Shown: positions 53,401 to 61,774 of the stretch, one piece after another
Numbering within the stretch: position 1 is the stretch's first letter
How the letters are laid out: every line of letters starts with the position of its first letter
Assembly (NCBI GenBank): GCA_964614945.1
Contig: CAZTNW010000001.1
Span: forward strand, 434,001-498,000
Reading direction: 5' to 3'
From: CAZTNW01 sp964614945
GTDB taxonomy: Bacteria > Caldisericota > JANLFM01
Length of the DNA stretch: 64,000 nt
Translations under genes and position numbers: made by a program
The notes under the pieces: generated by a model
Told to the model about the DNA's origin: nothing
Database searches by the model: none
The model's input: only the letters and a program-made list of their open reading frames with translations

Positions 53401-55227
53401 TCAGAAGTTATTACATCTGAAGATGAGGAAGAAATTTCTGAAGAAATATTACCACAAGATTTGGATAGTATTCTCGATGAATGTGCGGTTAGTGGGATTC
53501 CAAAAACAATGTTACGATGGCATTATCGAAGTAAGCATGAATCATTAATTGCCTTCTCAAATAAACATTTTTACGACAATCATCTCTTTACTTTTCCTTG
53601 CGCCGAAGAAGAGTGCGTTAATTTAGGTATAAAATTTCATTATTTACCAAATACTACCTATGATAGAGGTGGTAGCGGAACAAATATTGAAGAAGCTAGA
53701 GAAGTGGCAAAAGCTGTCTTTAAGCATTTTAAAGAGAATCCCGAACTAAGTCTTGGAGTCGGTACATTTAGTATCAGGCAAAAATATGCAATTGAGGATG
53801 TGATAGAGGAGATGTTAAGAGAAGATAATACCCTTGAAGTATTCTTCGCGAGAGATAAGTCAGAACATTTCTTTGTAAAAAACTTAGAGACTATTCAGGG
53901 TGATGAAAGAGATATAATATTTATAAGCGTCGGATACGGGACGGATCAAAGGGGTAAATTGCCGATGAACTTTGGCCCTATAAATCAAAGAGGCGGGGCC
54001 AGAAGATTAAATGTATTAGTAACCCGTGCTAGAAAGCGTTTAGAGATATTTAGCTCTATTAAGGGAGACGATTTTGATTTATCGAAAACGGAGAGTGAGG
54101 GAGTCCATCTATTAAAAACATTATTTAGATTTTGCTCAAAAAGGAAAAACGGCTTTAATAAGAGAGACTGACGCCATAGGTTTAGCCGAATCTCCTTTTG
54201 AGGAATCAGTTTATGATTTGTTAGCAAATAAAGGATATAAAGTATGTAAGCAAGTTGGTTGCTCTGGGTTTAGGATTGATTTAGCCGTGGTTGATGATAA
54301 TAATCCGGGAAGGTATCTTTTGGGAATAGAATGTGATGGCGCTTATTATCACTCGTCCTCTACGGCACGCGATAGAGACAGATTAAGACAACAGGTTTTA
54401 GAGGATTTAAATTGGAATATCTATAGGGTTTGGTCGACAGATTGGTTTAAGAATCCACGTTTAGAATTTGAAAGGCTAGTTAATATAATTGAAAAAGTTA
54501 AAGAGGGAACAATTTGTAAAAAAAAACTAAATTCTAGCTTTGAAATACAATACAAGAGCATACCTAAAAAAGAACAAACCCCATTTAGTATTTACTCAAA
54601 AACACCAACTCATCCTAAATTACCATCAGAAAATTTTTACATTACAGACATTGATAAAATTTGTTTTATTTTAAGAAAAGTAGTAAACCATGAAGGCCCG
54701 ATACATCAGGAGGAAGCAGAAAGGCGCGTTATTCAACATTGGGGAATTCGTGCAGTGGGTAGCCGAATAAAAGAAATCCTTGAGGAAGCTGAACAAGTGT
54801 GTATCAGAGAGAAATTATTTAAGAAAAAGAATAATTTTTATTGGCCAACAAATATGGATAAGCCACCAATTAGACAGAGAGATTCAATAGATATAAAAGA
54901 TATAGAATTAATCGCTCCGGAAGAGATAGGAGAGGCTGCTTTGATTGCATTAGAAAAAGAGTACACTATGCCAAAAGATAGCCTGATTGAGCAGACAGCT
55001 AGTATTCTTGGTTTTGAAAGAGTAACCGAAGATATCAGTAAATATATTTGGGAAGCTATTGAGAAATATAAAAAAGAGCATAAGATCGCGGAAGTGAACA
55101 ACAGATTAAGTTTAGTTAAAGAACGTATAACAGATTGCCTTCATGCGGACAGAGATTAAGATTTCCAGATAAAAATAATATACAAATTTCATGTCCAAAA
55201 TGCAAAAAGACTTTTTATAATTCTTAA
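50401..55227 (+). CDS. DUF4011-type SF1 helicase-nuclease, two frameshifts, about 1,600 residues
   Basis: Giant protein: DUF4011-like N-terminal region (KDKLVDLSKRNRLLNFRP), SF1 helicase core with Walker A GPPGTGKS near residue 325, DEASQIPPED near 963, GDSKQLPP, WHYRSKHESLI, VTRARKRLEIF near 1,206, then a restriction-endonuclease-like domain (SPFEESVYDLL, FRIDLAVV, GIECDGAYYHSS) and a helical segment. The frame breaks at a T-run, 54130-54133 (one extra T; continuation AQKGKTALIRETDAIGLAES), and again near 55138-55139 (one missing C), after which a zinc ribbon CPSCG...CPKC ends at 55227. Uninterrupted frames are 50401-54171 and about 54172-55159. Such helicase-nucleases recur in defence islands; a DNA-targeting role is inferred. 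Confidence 0.85.
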
Positions 55228-55265
55228 TATAATCTTGAGAATACTGCTATTTGAAGTATAATATA

Positions 55266-55440
55266 AATGCCTTCCGCCGTTTGAAATAATCTGAATTCTT
55301 GCGGTCTTTTTGTGCAAAAGGGCAAATTTTTCCGCCGCGGAAAAATTTGCCCTTTTGCCCGCGCTTCTCAAGCATTGTTCGCGAGAGGCTTTGCTTGCCG
55401 CGTCCGTGCGGTTTTTTAGTATGTTGTAGCGGCAAAAGCG
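55266..55440 (-). repeat. Right inverted repeat (IR-R) of the AT-rich cassette
   Basis: Inverted, longer copy of 49949-50068. It includes a 45-base near-perfect palindrome at 55314-55358 (22-base arms around a single C) that is absent from IR-L. The pair encloses only the XRE and helicase-nuclease genes, 5.2 kb in all. No transposase or integrase gene is found between or beside the repeats. Confidence 0.9.
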
Positions 55441-55459
55441 GCCAATCGTTCTTATAAAT

Positions 55460-55770
55460 TGATTGATTTGGACGCTGCGGCTTGCGGCTGGGTGGCGGCA
55501 GCCGCAAGCCGCAGCGAAGCCACACACGCCTTAAAATTAGCAAGAAGCGAGCGCCAAAGGAGGCCTTGCCCCAGCAAGGCCGACTGATGCACGGGACACA
55601 AGGCAGCGCCCCAAGGCGCGGTGAAGATTAAACCTTTTGAAAAAAATAGTTCGAATGGTGCGGTAAACGCACCGCCAGTTGGAAGCAAAAAAGGCAAACC
55701 GCCAAATAGCCTGAAAGAAGGTCGGCTCGAACTTTATTTTGGCCAGAAGCGGGCTTTTTTGTTCAAAAAT
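55460..55770 (+). ncRNA. Candidate structured RNA, hairpin-rich
   Basis: No credible gene here, yet strong helices crowd together: an 18-bp stem 55473-55490 with 55499-55516 (8-base loop), an 8-bp stem at 55562-55569/55574-55581 (loop CCCA), GCGCC/GGCGC at 55606-55619, and GGTGCG/CGCACC at 55657-55673, then GGCC...GGGCTTTTTT near 55742-55760 like a terminator. GC-rich islands in an AT-rich element are typical of folded RNA. Segments such as GGTAAAC and CCAAATAG recall RNase P RNA, but the P4 core is not seen. Strand is assigned from the terminator; identity unknown. Confidence 0.45.
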
Positions 55771-55842
55771 TAAAAATCTCTTATCATAATCTTATAGATA
55801 AAAGTGTATTATAATTTTAGTACTATCAAAAATTTGGATACC

Positions 55843-56034
55843 ATGGCAACTATCGGGGAAAACATAAAAAAGTTAAGGACAAAGCAAGGATTAAGCCAAG
55901 GCGACTTGGCGCGGAAAGCAGAGCTTAAATATTCGACTCTCGCAAAAATCGAGGGCGTTTTTGTAAAGAAACCCGGAGTGCAAATGGTAGCTAAAATAGC
56001 TAAAGTGCTTGGCGTTTCTGTCGAGGATTTATGA
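55843..56034 (+). CDS. Second XRE-family helix-turn-helix regulator
   Basis: 63 residues from ATG 55843: GENIKKLRTKQGLSQGDLARKAELKYSTLAKIEG, then KIAKVLGVSVEDL. The sequence resembles the first XRE protein in plan but not closely. TATAAT-like sequence (TATTATAATTTTAG) precedes it by about 30 bases. It ends seven bases before the GDPD-like gene, suggesting a regulator-plus-effector pair. Confidence 0.88.
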   Translation: MATIGENIKKLRTKQGLSQGDLARKAELKYSTLAKIEGVFVKKPGVQMVAKIAKVLGVSVEDL

Positions 56035-56040
56035 AATAAT

Positions 56041-56787
56041 ATGGAACTTTCACTTACACAACGAGTTTTTAAAGAGAATAAACCTTTTGTACTATTTCAC
56101 ACTCATAGTGCCACACGTGAGGCAATTGAAAAAGCTATTGCGAGTGGCAAAAGCATGGATTTAGATATTTCCGTTGATGAATCCGGAAGTCCTTATCTCG
56201 GACATTCCAAAGAATATTATGAAAAAACAGTGAGGTCCCAGCCAGAAACAATGTCGTTTGCAGAAGCAATCGAGTTAGTTGGTAAAGCAACAATTCCAGT
56301 AATAGTTGATTGCAAACACTACAATGCTTGGCCTACAGTTGAGAATGTAATTAGTAGAATTGGCGCGCACCGGTGCTTGGTTCATTCATTTGCTACTGAA
56401 CTGAAATTTGACTATGAACATAACGACCACGACTATCTTACTGAATGGTCGCCAATCAAAAAGCTAACCGATATAAAAGAAAAATTTCCGTCGGTGACCA
56501 TTGCGGCCAGTTGTAAATTTCTTCCAAGAGATCTTTTGACCTCTGGGCAATATCAAGAAGTTCTAACAAAAATTAGAAATATTCTTAAGACAAACAAGGT
56601 AGATACAGTTTGCTTGAATGTTCCTGACAATACAATGTCTGACGAAACTTTAGAATTTTTCTTGAAAGAGAAGATTCTTCCCCATCTTGGAATCGACGAT
56701 GTGGATACATCTGAATTTTCGCAACTATATCTTGGTGAAACAGATATTTTGGCAAATGCGTCAGAAGCTAAAATTCTCGGTTATTAG
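56041..56787 (+). CDS. GDPD/PI-PLC superfamily-like protein
   Basis: 248 residues. The N-terminal HTHSATREAIEKAIASGK then MDLDISVDESGSPYLGHS matches the plan of glycerophosphodiester phosphodiesterases (His after strand 1, an acidic pair after the first helix, His in the next loop), and VIVDCKHYNAW follows with an acidic/basic catalytic-type segment. The match is distant, so a TIM-barrel phosphodiesterase is likely but the substrate is unknown. AT-rich like the island; coupled to the XRE gene upstream. Confidence 0.65.
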   Translation: MELSLTQRVFKENKPFVLFHTHSATREAIEKAIASGKSMDLDISVDESGSPYLGHSKEYYEKTVRSQPETMSFAEAIELVGKATIPVIVDCKHYNAWPTVENVISRIGAHRCLVHSFATELKFDYEHNDHDYLTEWSPIKKLTDIKEKFPSVTIAASCKFLPRDLLTSGQYQEVLTKIRNILKTNKVDTVCLNVPDNTMSDETLEFFLKEKILPHLGIDDVDTSEFSQLYLGETDILANASEAKILGY

Positions 56788-57035
56788 CAAGAAAGAATTT
56801 ACCGCCAAAGATTAGAATTGCTAAGATTTTAGTAGCGGCCTATCGCCCGCGAAAAACTTGAAATTGTCCTTTTTGCTCCCGCTTCAAGGCGAGGCGGGCG
56901 GAAGGGGAGTTCGGGGATTCTGAGTAGGATTGCGGTGACGGTCATCGGTTTACAAGACAGGGCTTATGCCTTATTTATAGGGGGTGGCCTTAAAAGATGG
57001 GGCTGTTCAATTCGCACCACATGCGGAGGTGTCTC
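56788..57035. other. Right edge of the AT-rich island
   Basis: No gene seen. Base composition shifts from AT-rich to host-like around 56830-56900. I looked for a copy of the tRNA-Ser 3' end as an attachment site and found none. Confidence 0.4.
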
Positions 57036-57371
57036 ATGTTTCAGCAGGATGAATCCATAAGTCTCATCCGCTTCTGCGGCTCCGATTGTAGCAACTGTAA
57101 TACCTACAAACGCTTTCTGGAGGGGGATGAGAGCGAACTGGTTAGCACCGAAAGTAACTATCGGTGCTGCTGGCTTCCCAAAGATTATCCTAGGGGCAGG
57201 GATTGCGAGATCCGGATCTGCTGCGAGGATAAAGGGATTTCGTTTTGCGGCGAATGTGCCCGATTCGCAGGATGCGCCATAATCGAAGAGTTCTATTCGA
57301 AACCCGGCTACCACGAATTGAGGGCAAGAATGCTTGGGGAAATCGTAAGAAGGAGAGGGGGCGCCGCCTGA
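57036..57371 (+). CDS. DUF3795 cysteine-rich protein
   Basis: 111 residues from ATG 57036 (ribosome site GCGGAGGTG). Cysteine pairs CGSDCSNC, CCWLP, CEIRICC and CGECARFAGC follow the DUF3795 pattern, thought to bind zinc or iron-sulfur. An in-frame ATG at 56997 lacks a ribosome site. Function unknown. A second DUF3795 gene lies at 58.3 kb. Confidence 0.82.
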   Translation: MFQQDESISLIRFCGSDCSNCNTYKRFLEGDESELVSTESNYRCCWLPKDYPRGRDCEIRICCEDKGISFCGECARFAGCAIIEEFYSKPGYHELRARMLGEIVRRRGGAA

Positions 57372-57464
57372 CAGGTACCCTATGCAGAGGGCTCTGAGAC
57401 GAGAAAAATGAAAATTCGCGGATAAGGTGAAGGATATACCCGGTCTCGGTGAGGTGATAAAGCA

Positions 57465-58195
57465 ATGCTTTACTCAACTCTGGCAGAAGAGAACATTGCC
57501 TCTGAGCACATTTGTTGCGTCTTTTCAGACAAGAAGTGCACGGAGGGCTATGAGCTTAAGAAGCAATGGCTAAGAGGAGAATTCTACAACGGCTACGTAT
57601 TCCGACGGATTGATGAAAGAGCGAAGTATTCATCGAGTACGGCCCAGCGGAAAAAGCATGGGTAGTCCTGACAGCACCCAACTACTGATGATCGGGCGTT
57701 TCTGGGTTTCTGGCCAATACAAAGGCAAGGGGCATGGTAAAGCCTTATTGCAGGAAGTGGTCGAAGCCGCCAGAGGCCAAAGGAAGGAGGGCCTTGTTGC
57801 TGTAATTGGAACAAAGAATTCCCACTTCATGAGCGACACCAAATGGTTGTTGGAACAAGGATCTGAACATAGAGCTGATTTTAAAAAAACAAGCAACCGA
57901 CCGTGTTTCAACAACTATGTCAGAAGCGGTGAATGCCCTGTGAAGGAAGGCATTGTTGTCTACTATTCCAACCGATGTCCCTAGTCGGAATCCCTGATCA
58001 AAAAATCTCTGACTGAAACAGTAGAAAAACGACATTTGCCACTCAAGATAATTAAGCTGAAAACAATAGAAGAAGCTCAATCTGCTCCGACACCTGCCAC
58101 GATTTTTAGTCGTGTTCCGTGACGGCAAGTTCGTGACAACATATATCAGCGTTTGTCTGGGCAGTCGATTCGATAAAACCATTGGAAAAATATAA
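57465..58195 (+). pseudogene. YoaP-like GNAT acetyltransferase pseudogene
   Basis: Family pieces are spread over several frames: EENIASEHICCVFSDKKC with GYELKKQWL from 57465, FIEYGPAEKAWVVLTAPNY offset by one base, RFWVSGQYKGKGHGKALL (acetyl-CoA loop) and GTKNSHFMSD in a third, then after a stop LPLKIIKLKTIEEAQSAP and FRDGKFVTTYISVC, the YoaP-type C-terminal domain, ending at 58195. There are several indels, an in-frame stop at 57982-57984 and a shortened segment after LLEQG, so this is genuine decay rather than one sequencing slip. Confidence 0.82.
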
Positions 58196-58290
58196 TAAAA
58201 TGCAAGATAAGGGCAGTTGGGGAGCAAAATTATTAGCTAGTTGGCGCGTCAGGGCGTGCGCAGATTAATTAAACATAGGAAAGGATGAAG

Positions 58291-58758
58291 ATGACAGATT
58301 TAACCCAGGTCACATATTGTGGCTCTTACTGCGGGCTCTGTTCTCAGCGAAACCGCATTCCGCAACGAGCTAGAGATTTGCAGGAGTCGATGCGCAAGGA
58401 AGCCTGGGATCAGTGGGGTACAGAGATTCCCGGCTTCAAGGAGTTCTGGCTCTTTCTGAATCGTCTCGCGGAATCCGAATCGAGGTGTAGTTGCCGCGAT
58501 GGCACATGCGGTCCTCCCTTCTGCGGGATCAGGAAGTGCATCCAGCAGAAGGGCGTTGAGATTTGCCCATTCTGTGCTGATTATCCCTGCTATCGGATCC
58601 TCGGGCTCGCCAGGGGCTACGTGTGCATGTTGGCAGACGCCGAGCGGATGAAAAGCATAGGGATTGACGCCTGGATCGCGGAACAGGAAGAACGGCGGAA
58701 GACAGGTTTCGCCTACGTGGATATCCGTTGCCACCCCTATGAGGTGCCTGACAAATAG
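58291..58758 (+). CDS. DUF3795 cysteine-rich protein
   Basis: 155 residues from ATG 58291 (58285 also possible; AGGAAAGG precedes). It begins TQVTYCGSYCGLCSQRN and has CSCRDGTCGPPFCGIRKC and CPFCADYPC, a classic DUF3795 arrangement with a likely metal site. Function unknown. Not a close duplicate of the gene at 57.0 kb. Confidence 0.85.
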   Translation: MTDLTQVTYCGSYCGLCSQRNRIPQRARDLQESMRKEAWDQWGTEIPGFKEFWLFLNRLAESESRCSCRDGTCGPPFCGIRKCIQQKGVEICPFCADYPCYRILGLARGYVCMLADAERMKSIGIDAWIAEQEERRKTGFAYVDIRCHPYEVPDK

Positions 58759-59050
58759 GAATCCTCTGCCAGGTGAAGGCCGATATTTATCAACTGTTTC
58801 ATTATTACGCTTTGGCTGTTATTGAAGATTTAAATAAAAAGAGATATGTCCTTATCAATTAAGTGGTTTCCGAGTAATCTTCAGTCGCTATCCCGGGCCA
58901 ATGGACGGGTTGCCTGAACCGGATCTTCCGATCCATTGGAATTCAAAAATGAGATGGGGAATAACTGTTTATTGAGGGTCGAGATACTGAAAATTGGAGG
59001 AATTGTCAATCTTTAAAGGAGGTCTTCGGCTCGCATGAAGGAGATTTGAG

Positions 59051-59443
59051 ATGAAATATATCGTGGTAAAACGGTACGAAAGCCAATATCCGGATCCAAT
59101 CACAGTCAAGAAGGGGGAAAAAGTTAAATTGGGAAAGAGATACGCTGGATTAGAGAATTGGCCGAACTGGATCTACTGCCATAGCTTGCGCACTTCGAAA
59201 GAAGGATGGGTCCCAGAACAGATTATTAGAACAAAGGGTGAATACGGGGTACTGATAGCTAATTACACAGCTAAGGAGTTGGATGTTGAAAAGGGAGAGC
59301 AAGTGACAGGGGAGAGGGAGTTGAATGAGTGGATCTGGTGCAGGCGGGACAGGGATTATGAAGAGGGATGGGTGCCGAAAATCAACCTGAGAGAAAAAGG
59401 GGAGGGTAGGCTAATCGATCCCTCATCTTTCGAAATAGGGTAA
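59051..59443 (+). CDS. Tandem SH3-like domain protein
   Basis: 130 residues forming two SH3-like repeats of about 60 residues, each with the ending EGWVP (SKEGWVPEQ, YEEGWVPK) and a W-I-x-C-R/H strand. No signal peptide, so probably cytoplasmic. Such proteins bind peptides or mediate assembly; the partner is unknown. It ends two bases before the HEAT-repeat gene, forming an operon. Confidence 0.75.
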   Translation: MKYIVVKRYESQYPDPITVKKGEKVKLGKRYAGLENWPNWIYCHSLRTSKEGWVPEQIIRTKGEYGVLIANYTAKELDVEKGEQVTGERELNEWIWCRRDRDYEEGWVPKINLREKGEGRLIDPSSFEIG

Positions 59444-59445
59444 CC

Positions 59446-60000
59446 ATGGATCTCAAGGGTTTCGAATCGAAAAAGGCAAGCATCAGATACGCGTGCGCGA
59501 AACAGGCGGTTGCCCTCTCCGTGGAATCTCCGGCCGAACTATATCCCGATTTCGATTTCTTCCTCCAGCTCCTCCAGGGGGAGAACAAGATCGTCAAATG
59601 GACGGCAATCCAGGTGATAGGGAACCTCTCCCGCGTCGACTCACAGAAAAAGGTGGATACGATCCTCCTCAGCCTCTTCGCCCTTCTTCATGATCCGATG
59701 ATGATCACGGCGGCAAACGCCATCAAGACCTTAGGAGAAATAGGCAGGTGGAAGCCGGAGCTCAAAGAGAGGATCGCGAGCGAGCTGCTGAAGGTCGAAG
59801 GGGCATGCCACTTGAACAAAGGGAAGTCCTCCCCGGAATGCCGCAACGTGGCGATCCGCCACGTGCTCAACGCGCTCGAAAAATTGGGGGAAGAAGCGTG
59901 CGGGAGAGCAAGCATCCGATCTTTTCTGAAGAGACAGACCGAAAACACCAGATCCAACGTGAGGGAGCGGGCGCAAGCATTATTGAAGAAGCTGGGATAA
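59446..60000 (+). CDS. HEAT-repeat protein
   Basis: 184 residues of helical repeats; recognisable units include NKIVKWTAIQVIGNLS, DPMMITAANAIKTLGEIG and SNVRERAQALLKKLG. HEAT scaffolds bind proteins or nucleic acids. No catalytic motif is visible. Coupled to the SH3-like gene. Confidence 0.78.
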   Translation: MDLKGFESKKASIRYACAKQAVALSVESPAELYPDFDFFLQLLQGENKIVKWTAIQVIGNLSRVDSQKKVDTILLSLFALLHDPMMITAANAIKTLGEIGRWKPELKERIASELLKVEGACHLNKGKSSPECRNVAIRHVLNALEKLGEEACGRASIRSFLKRQTENTRSNVRERAQALLKKLG

Positions 60001-60017
60001 AAAGGGCTGAACTAACA

Positions 60018-60050
60018 CGAGAGCGCCCGCCGCTATGACGAGCGCTCTCG
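60018..60050 (+). terminator. Hairpin after the HEAT gene
   Basis: CGAGAGCGC (60018-60026) pairs with GCGCTCTCG (60042-60050) around a 15-base loop. No T-run follows, so termination is tentative. Confidence 0.45.
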
Positions 60051-60116
60051 GCAAGAGGGAAAAAGGGGAGAGGGTTAGAAAAGGAGGGTTGTTTTTGCTG
60101 TCTCTCGTTTTCTTTT

Positions 60117-60132
60117 GTCTAAAAGATTAGAC
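60117..60132. promoter_or_regulatory. Short dyad upstream of the ferritin-like gene
   Basis: GTCTAA-AAGA-TTAGAC is a 6-bp inverted repeat 112 bases before GTG 60244, and GACGT is repeated just after it. It may be an operator, perhaps for a metal or peroxide regulator, but no known box matches well. Confidence 0.3.
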
Positions 60133-60243
60133 GTAAAAAAAGACGTTAAAGTTCGACATTTCCCCGCTAAGTTCGAAAGTGTTTTCCGCCCCAGGAATAA
60201 AAGCGACTCCGCAGCAGGTTACAAAGAAAAAAGGAGGAATAAA

Positions 60244-60744
60244 GTGGAAAAAGAGAAAGCTGCGGAGGCCCTGAAGGAATCTATGGCCATCGAGCTTCAA
60301 GGCCGGGAATTCTATCTCGTAGCGGCAGAGAAAACAGAAGACGAGAGAGGCAAGGAAATTTTTTCCTTTCTCTCGCGGGAAGAGCAGAGGCACTTTCAGT
60401 ACATCCGTAATGCTTACGACAACATCATGGAGGGCAAGGCTTTCCTTCTGGAGATACCTGAGAGGCCTGAATCTTACATGGAGGCGGAGATTTTCTCTCC
60501 CGAGTTCAAAAAAAGGATCGGCGGGAAGAACTTTGCGGCCTCGGCCTTGGGCATCGGCATCCTGCTCGAAAAAAATTCCTTCGAACTCTATTCGAATCTG
60601 GCGCGGATGTCTTCTTCCGACGATTTAAGAAATCTTTATTTCCATTTGAGCCGGTGGGAGAAAACGCACTACGAGATGCTTAACAGGGAATGGGAGAGCA
60701 TCAAGGAGGACTTCTGGGCGCAGAATCGTTTCGCGCCATTTTAG
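60244..60744 (+). CDS. Ferritin-like di-iron (rubrerythrin-type) protein
   Basis: 166 residues from GTG 60244, chosen for AAAGGAGG seven bases upstream; a longer in-frame start is not supported. Four-helix ferritin-like pattern: AIELQGREFYLVAAEKT, REEQRHFQYI (ExxH), LEKNSFELYSNL and RWEKTHYEML (ExxH). The rubredoxin tail of classical rubrerythrin is absent. Probably an oxidative-stress or peroxide-scavenging di-iron protein in the cytoplasm. Confidence 0.85.
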   Translation: MEKEKAAEALKESMAIELQGREFYLVAAEKTEDERGKEIFSFLSREEQRHFQYIRNAYDNIMEGKAFLLEIPERPESYMEAEIFSPEFKKRIGGKNFAASALGIGILLEKNSFELYSNLARMSSSDDLRNLYFHLSRWEKTHYEMLNREWESIKEDFWAQNRFAPF

Positions 60745-60781
60745 AAAATGAAACAAGGATCGGAAAGGCTAAGGTGAGAAA

Positions 60782-61097
60782 ATGGAAGAGGTTTTTCAAG
60801 AACCGGCTACGTTCCGTCTGAAGGTCACCGGGATAAAGGGCGCAGAACAAGGTAAGCGGCCGACTGAAGTCTGCCGCGTAGCCCATTATCCCGGGCAGGT
60901 CTTCGAGTTCTCCTACGCCACCCCTGAGGGGCTCTGCGGGGAATGCTACCATGGCATGTATGGCTTGATCGTGGCTCTCAGATCCCTGGGAGACATGCGC
61001 CAGATCTCTAACTCAAAAGATGAAGACAAGGTCAGCTACAAATGCCCCAAGCGGAGTGATCAGCTTCGAGCTGGAGAGGACTATCCTGGAAAGATAA
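60782..61097 (+). CDS. TIGR04076-family protein, C-terminus frameshifted
   Basis: About 104 residues. FRLKVTGIKG, a cysteine-rich middle (LCGECYHGMYGLIVALR) and YKCP fit TIGR04076. In the first frame the protein would run to 61144 with an atypical tail; the typical ending GVISFELERTILER lies one frame over and stops at 61095-61097, three bases before the convergent DedA gene. An extra base near 61052 explains this. Function unknown. Confidence 0.75.
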
Positions 61098-61099
61098 GT

Positions 61100-61711
61100 T
61101 CAGCCCGATTTCCTCCTGCGGAAGAGAAGAATGATCGTCCCTGAGATCAACAGGATGAAAATTGCGACGAGGACATAGAGGATAGGGCCGTGCATCGCGG
61201 CGTAAATACCCTCCCAATTCTCTCCTAAAAGAAGCCCCAGCCAGGCAAAGAGCCAGCACCAGAGGAACGAGCCGATCGTGGATAGAAGTAGGAAACGCCA
61301 TACCCGCAATTTTGCTGATCCTGCAGGATAGGAGACAACTCCCCGCAGAATAGGTAAAAGCCGGGCCCAGAAGACAATACTCTGCCCGTAACGAGCGAAC
61401 CATTTCTTCGCCCTATCGAGAGAGCGAGGTGATACGAGCAGGAATCTTCCAACGCGCCCCATGGCCTTATCCCCCCATCTCCTCCCCACAAGATAGGAGA
61501 GGTAGGATCCGGTGGTGCAGCCGAGGGTGCCTGCGATAACAGCCTCCCACAACTCCATCTGTCCCTGGAAAACAAGGAATCCGGCCAAGGGCATGATCAC
61601 TTCGGAGGGCAGGGGAGCGCCCATACTCTCCACTGTCATCGTCAAGAAGACAGCCCAGGAGCCGAAATTTAAAACAAGGATCTTCAGGTACTCTGTGAAC
61701 TGCTCAAACAT
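61100..61711 (-). CDS. DedA-family membrane protein
   Basis: 203 residues from the ATG at 61711. The DedA core is clear: GAPLPSEVIMPLAGFL, GCTTGSYLSYLVGRRWG, RYGQSIVFWARLLPILRGVVSYPAG with the conserved arginines, and four to five transmembrane helices. DedA proteins include undecaprenyl-phosphate and phosphatidylethanolamine flippases. A longer upstream reading frame exists but overlaps the DUF59 gene and is not family-like. Convergent with the TIGR04076 gene. Confidence 0.9.
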   Translation of the reverse strand: MFEQFTEYLKILVLNFGSWAVFLTMTVESMGAPLPSEVIMPLAGFLVFQGQMELWEAVIAGTLGCTTGSYLSYLVGRRWGDKAMGRVGRFLLVSPRSLDRAKKWFARYGQSIVFWARLLPILRGVVSYPAGSAKLRVWRFLLLSTIGSFLWCWLFAWLGLLLGENWEGIYAAMHGPILYVLVAIFILLISGTIILLFRRRKSG

Positions 61712-61774
61712 AAGTGTAGAATACGAAAGAACGAGAAGGATTGGCAACCTCCAATATAGATAAGGAGAACAGAG

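Noticed and set aside
55452..55697. 81-residue leftward frame over the hairpin region
   Set aside because: Its Ala/Leu-rich content comes from GC-rich inverted repeats; no ribosome site. The region is better explained as structured RNA or repeat.
55640..55770. RNase P or tmRNA identity for the hairpin region
   Set aside because: GGTAAAC and CCAAATAG fragments recall RNase P RNA, but the conserved P4 strands are not found, and no tmRNA tag frame or tRNA-like ends are visible.
49920..57000. Duplicated tRNA-Ser 3' end as attachment site for the island
   Set aside because: Searched by eye for the CCCTCCCTCTCCGCCA block on the right side of the island; no copy seen, and no integrase gene.
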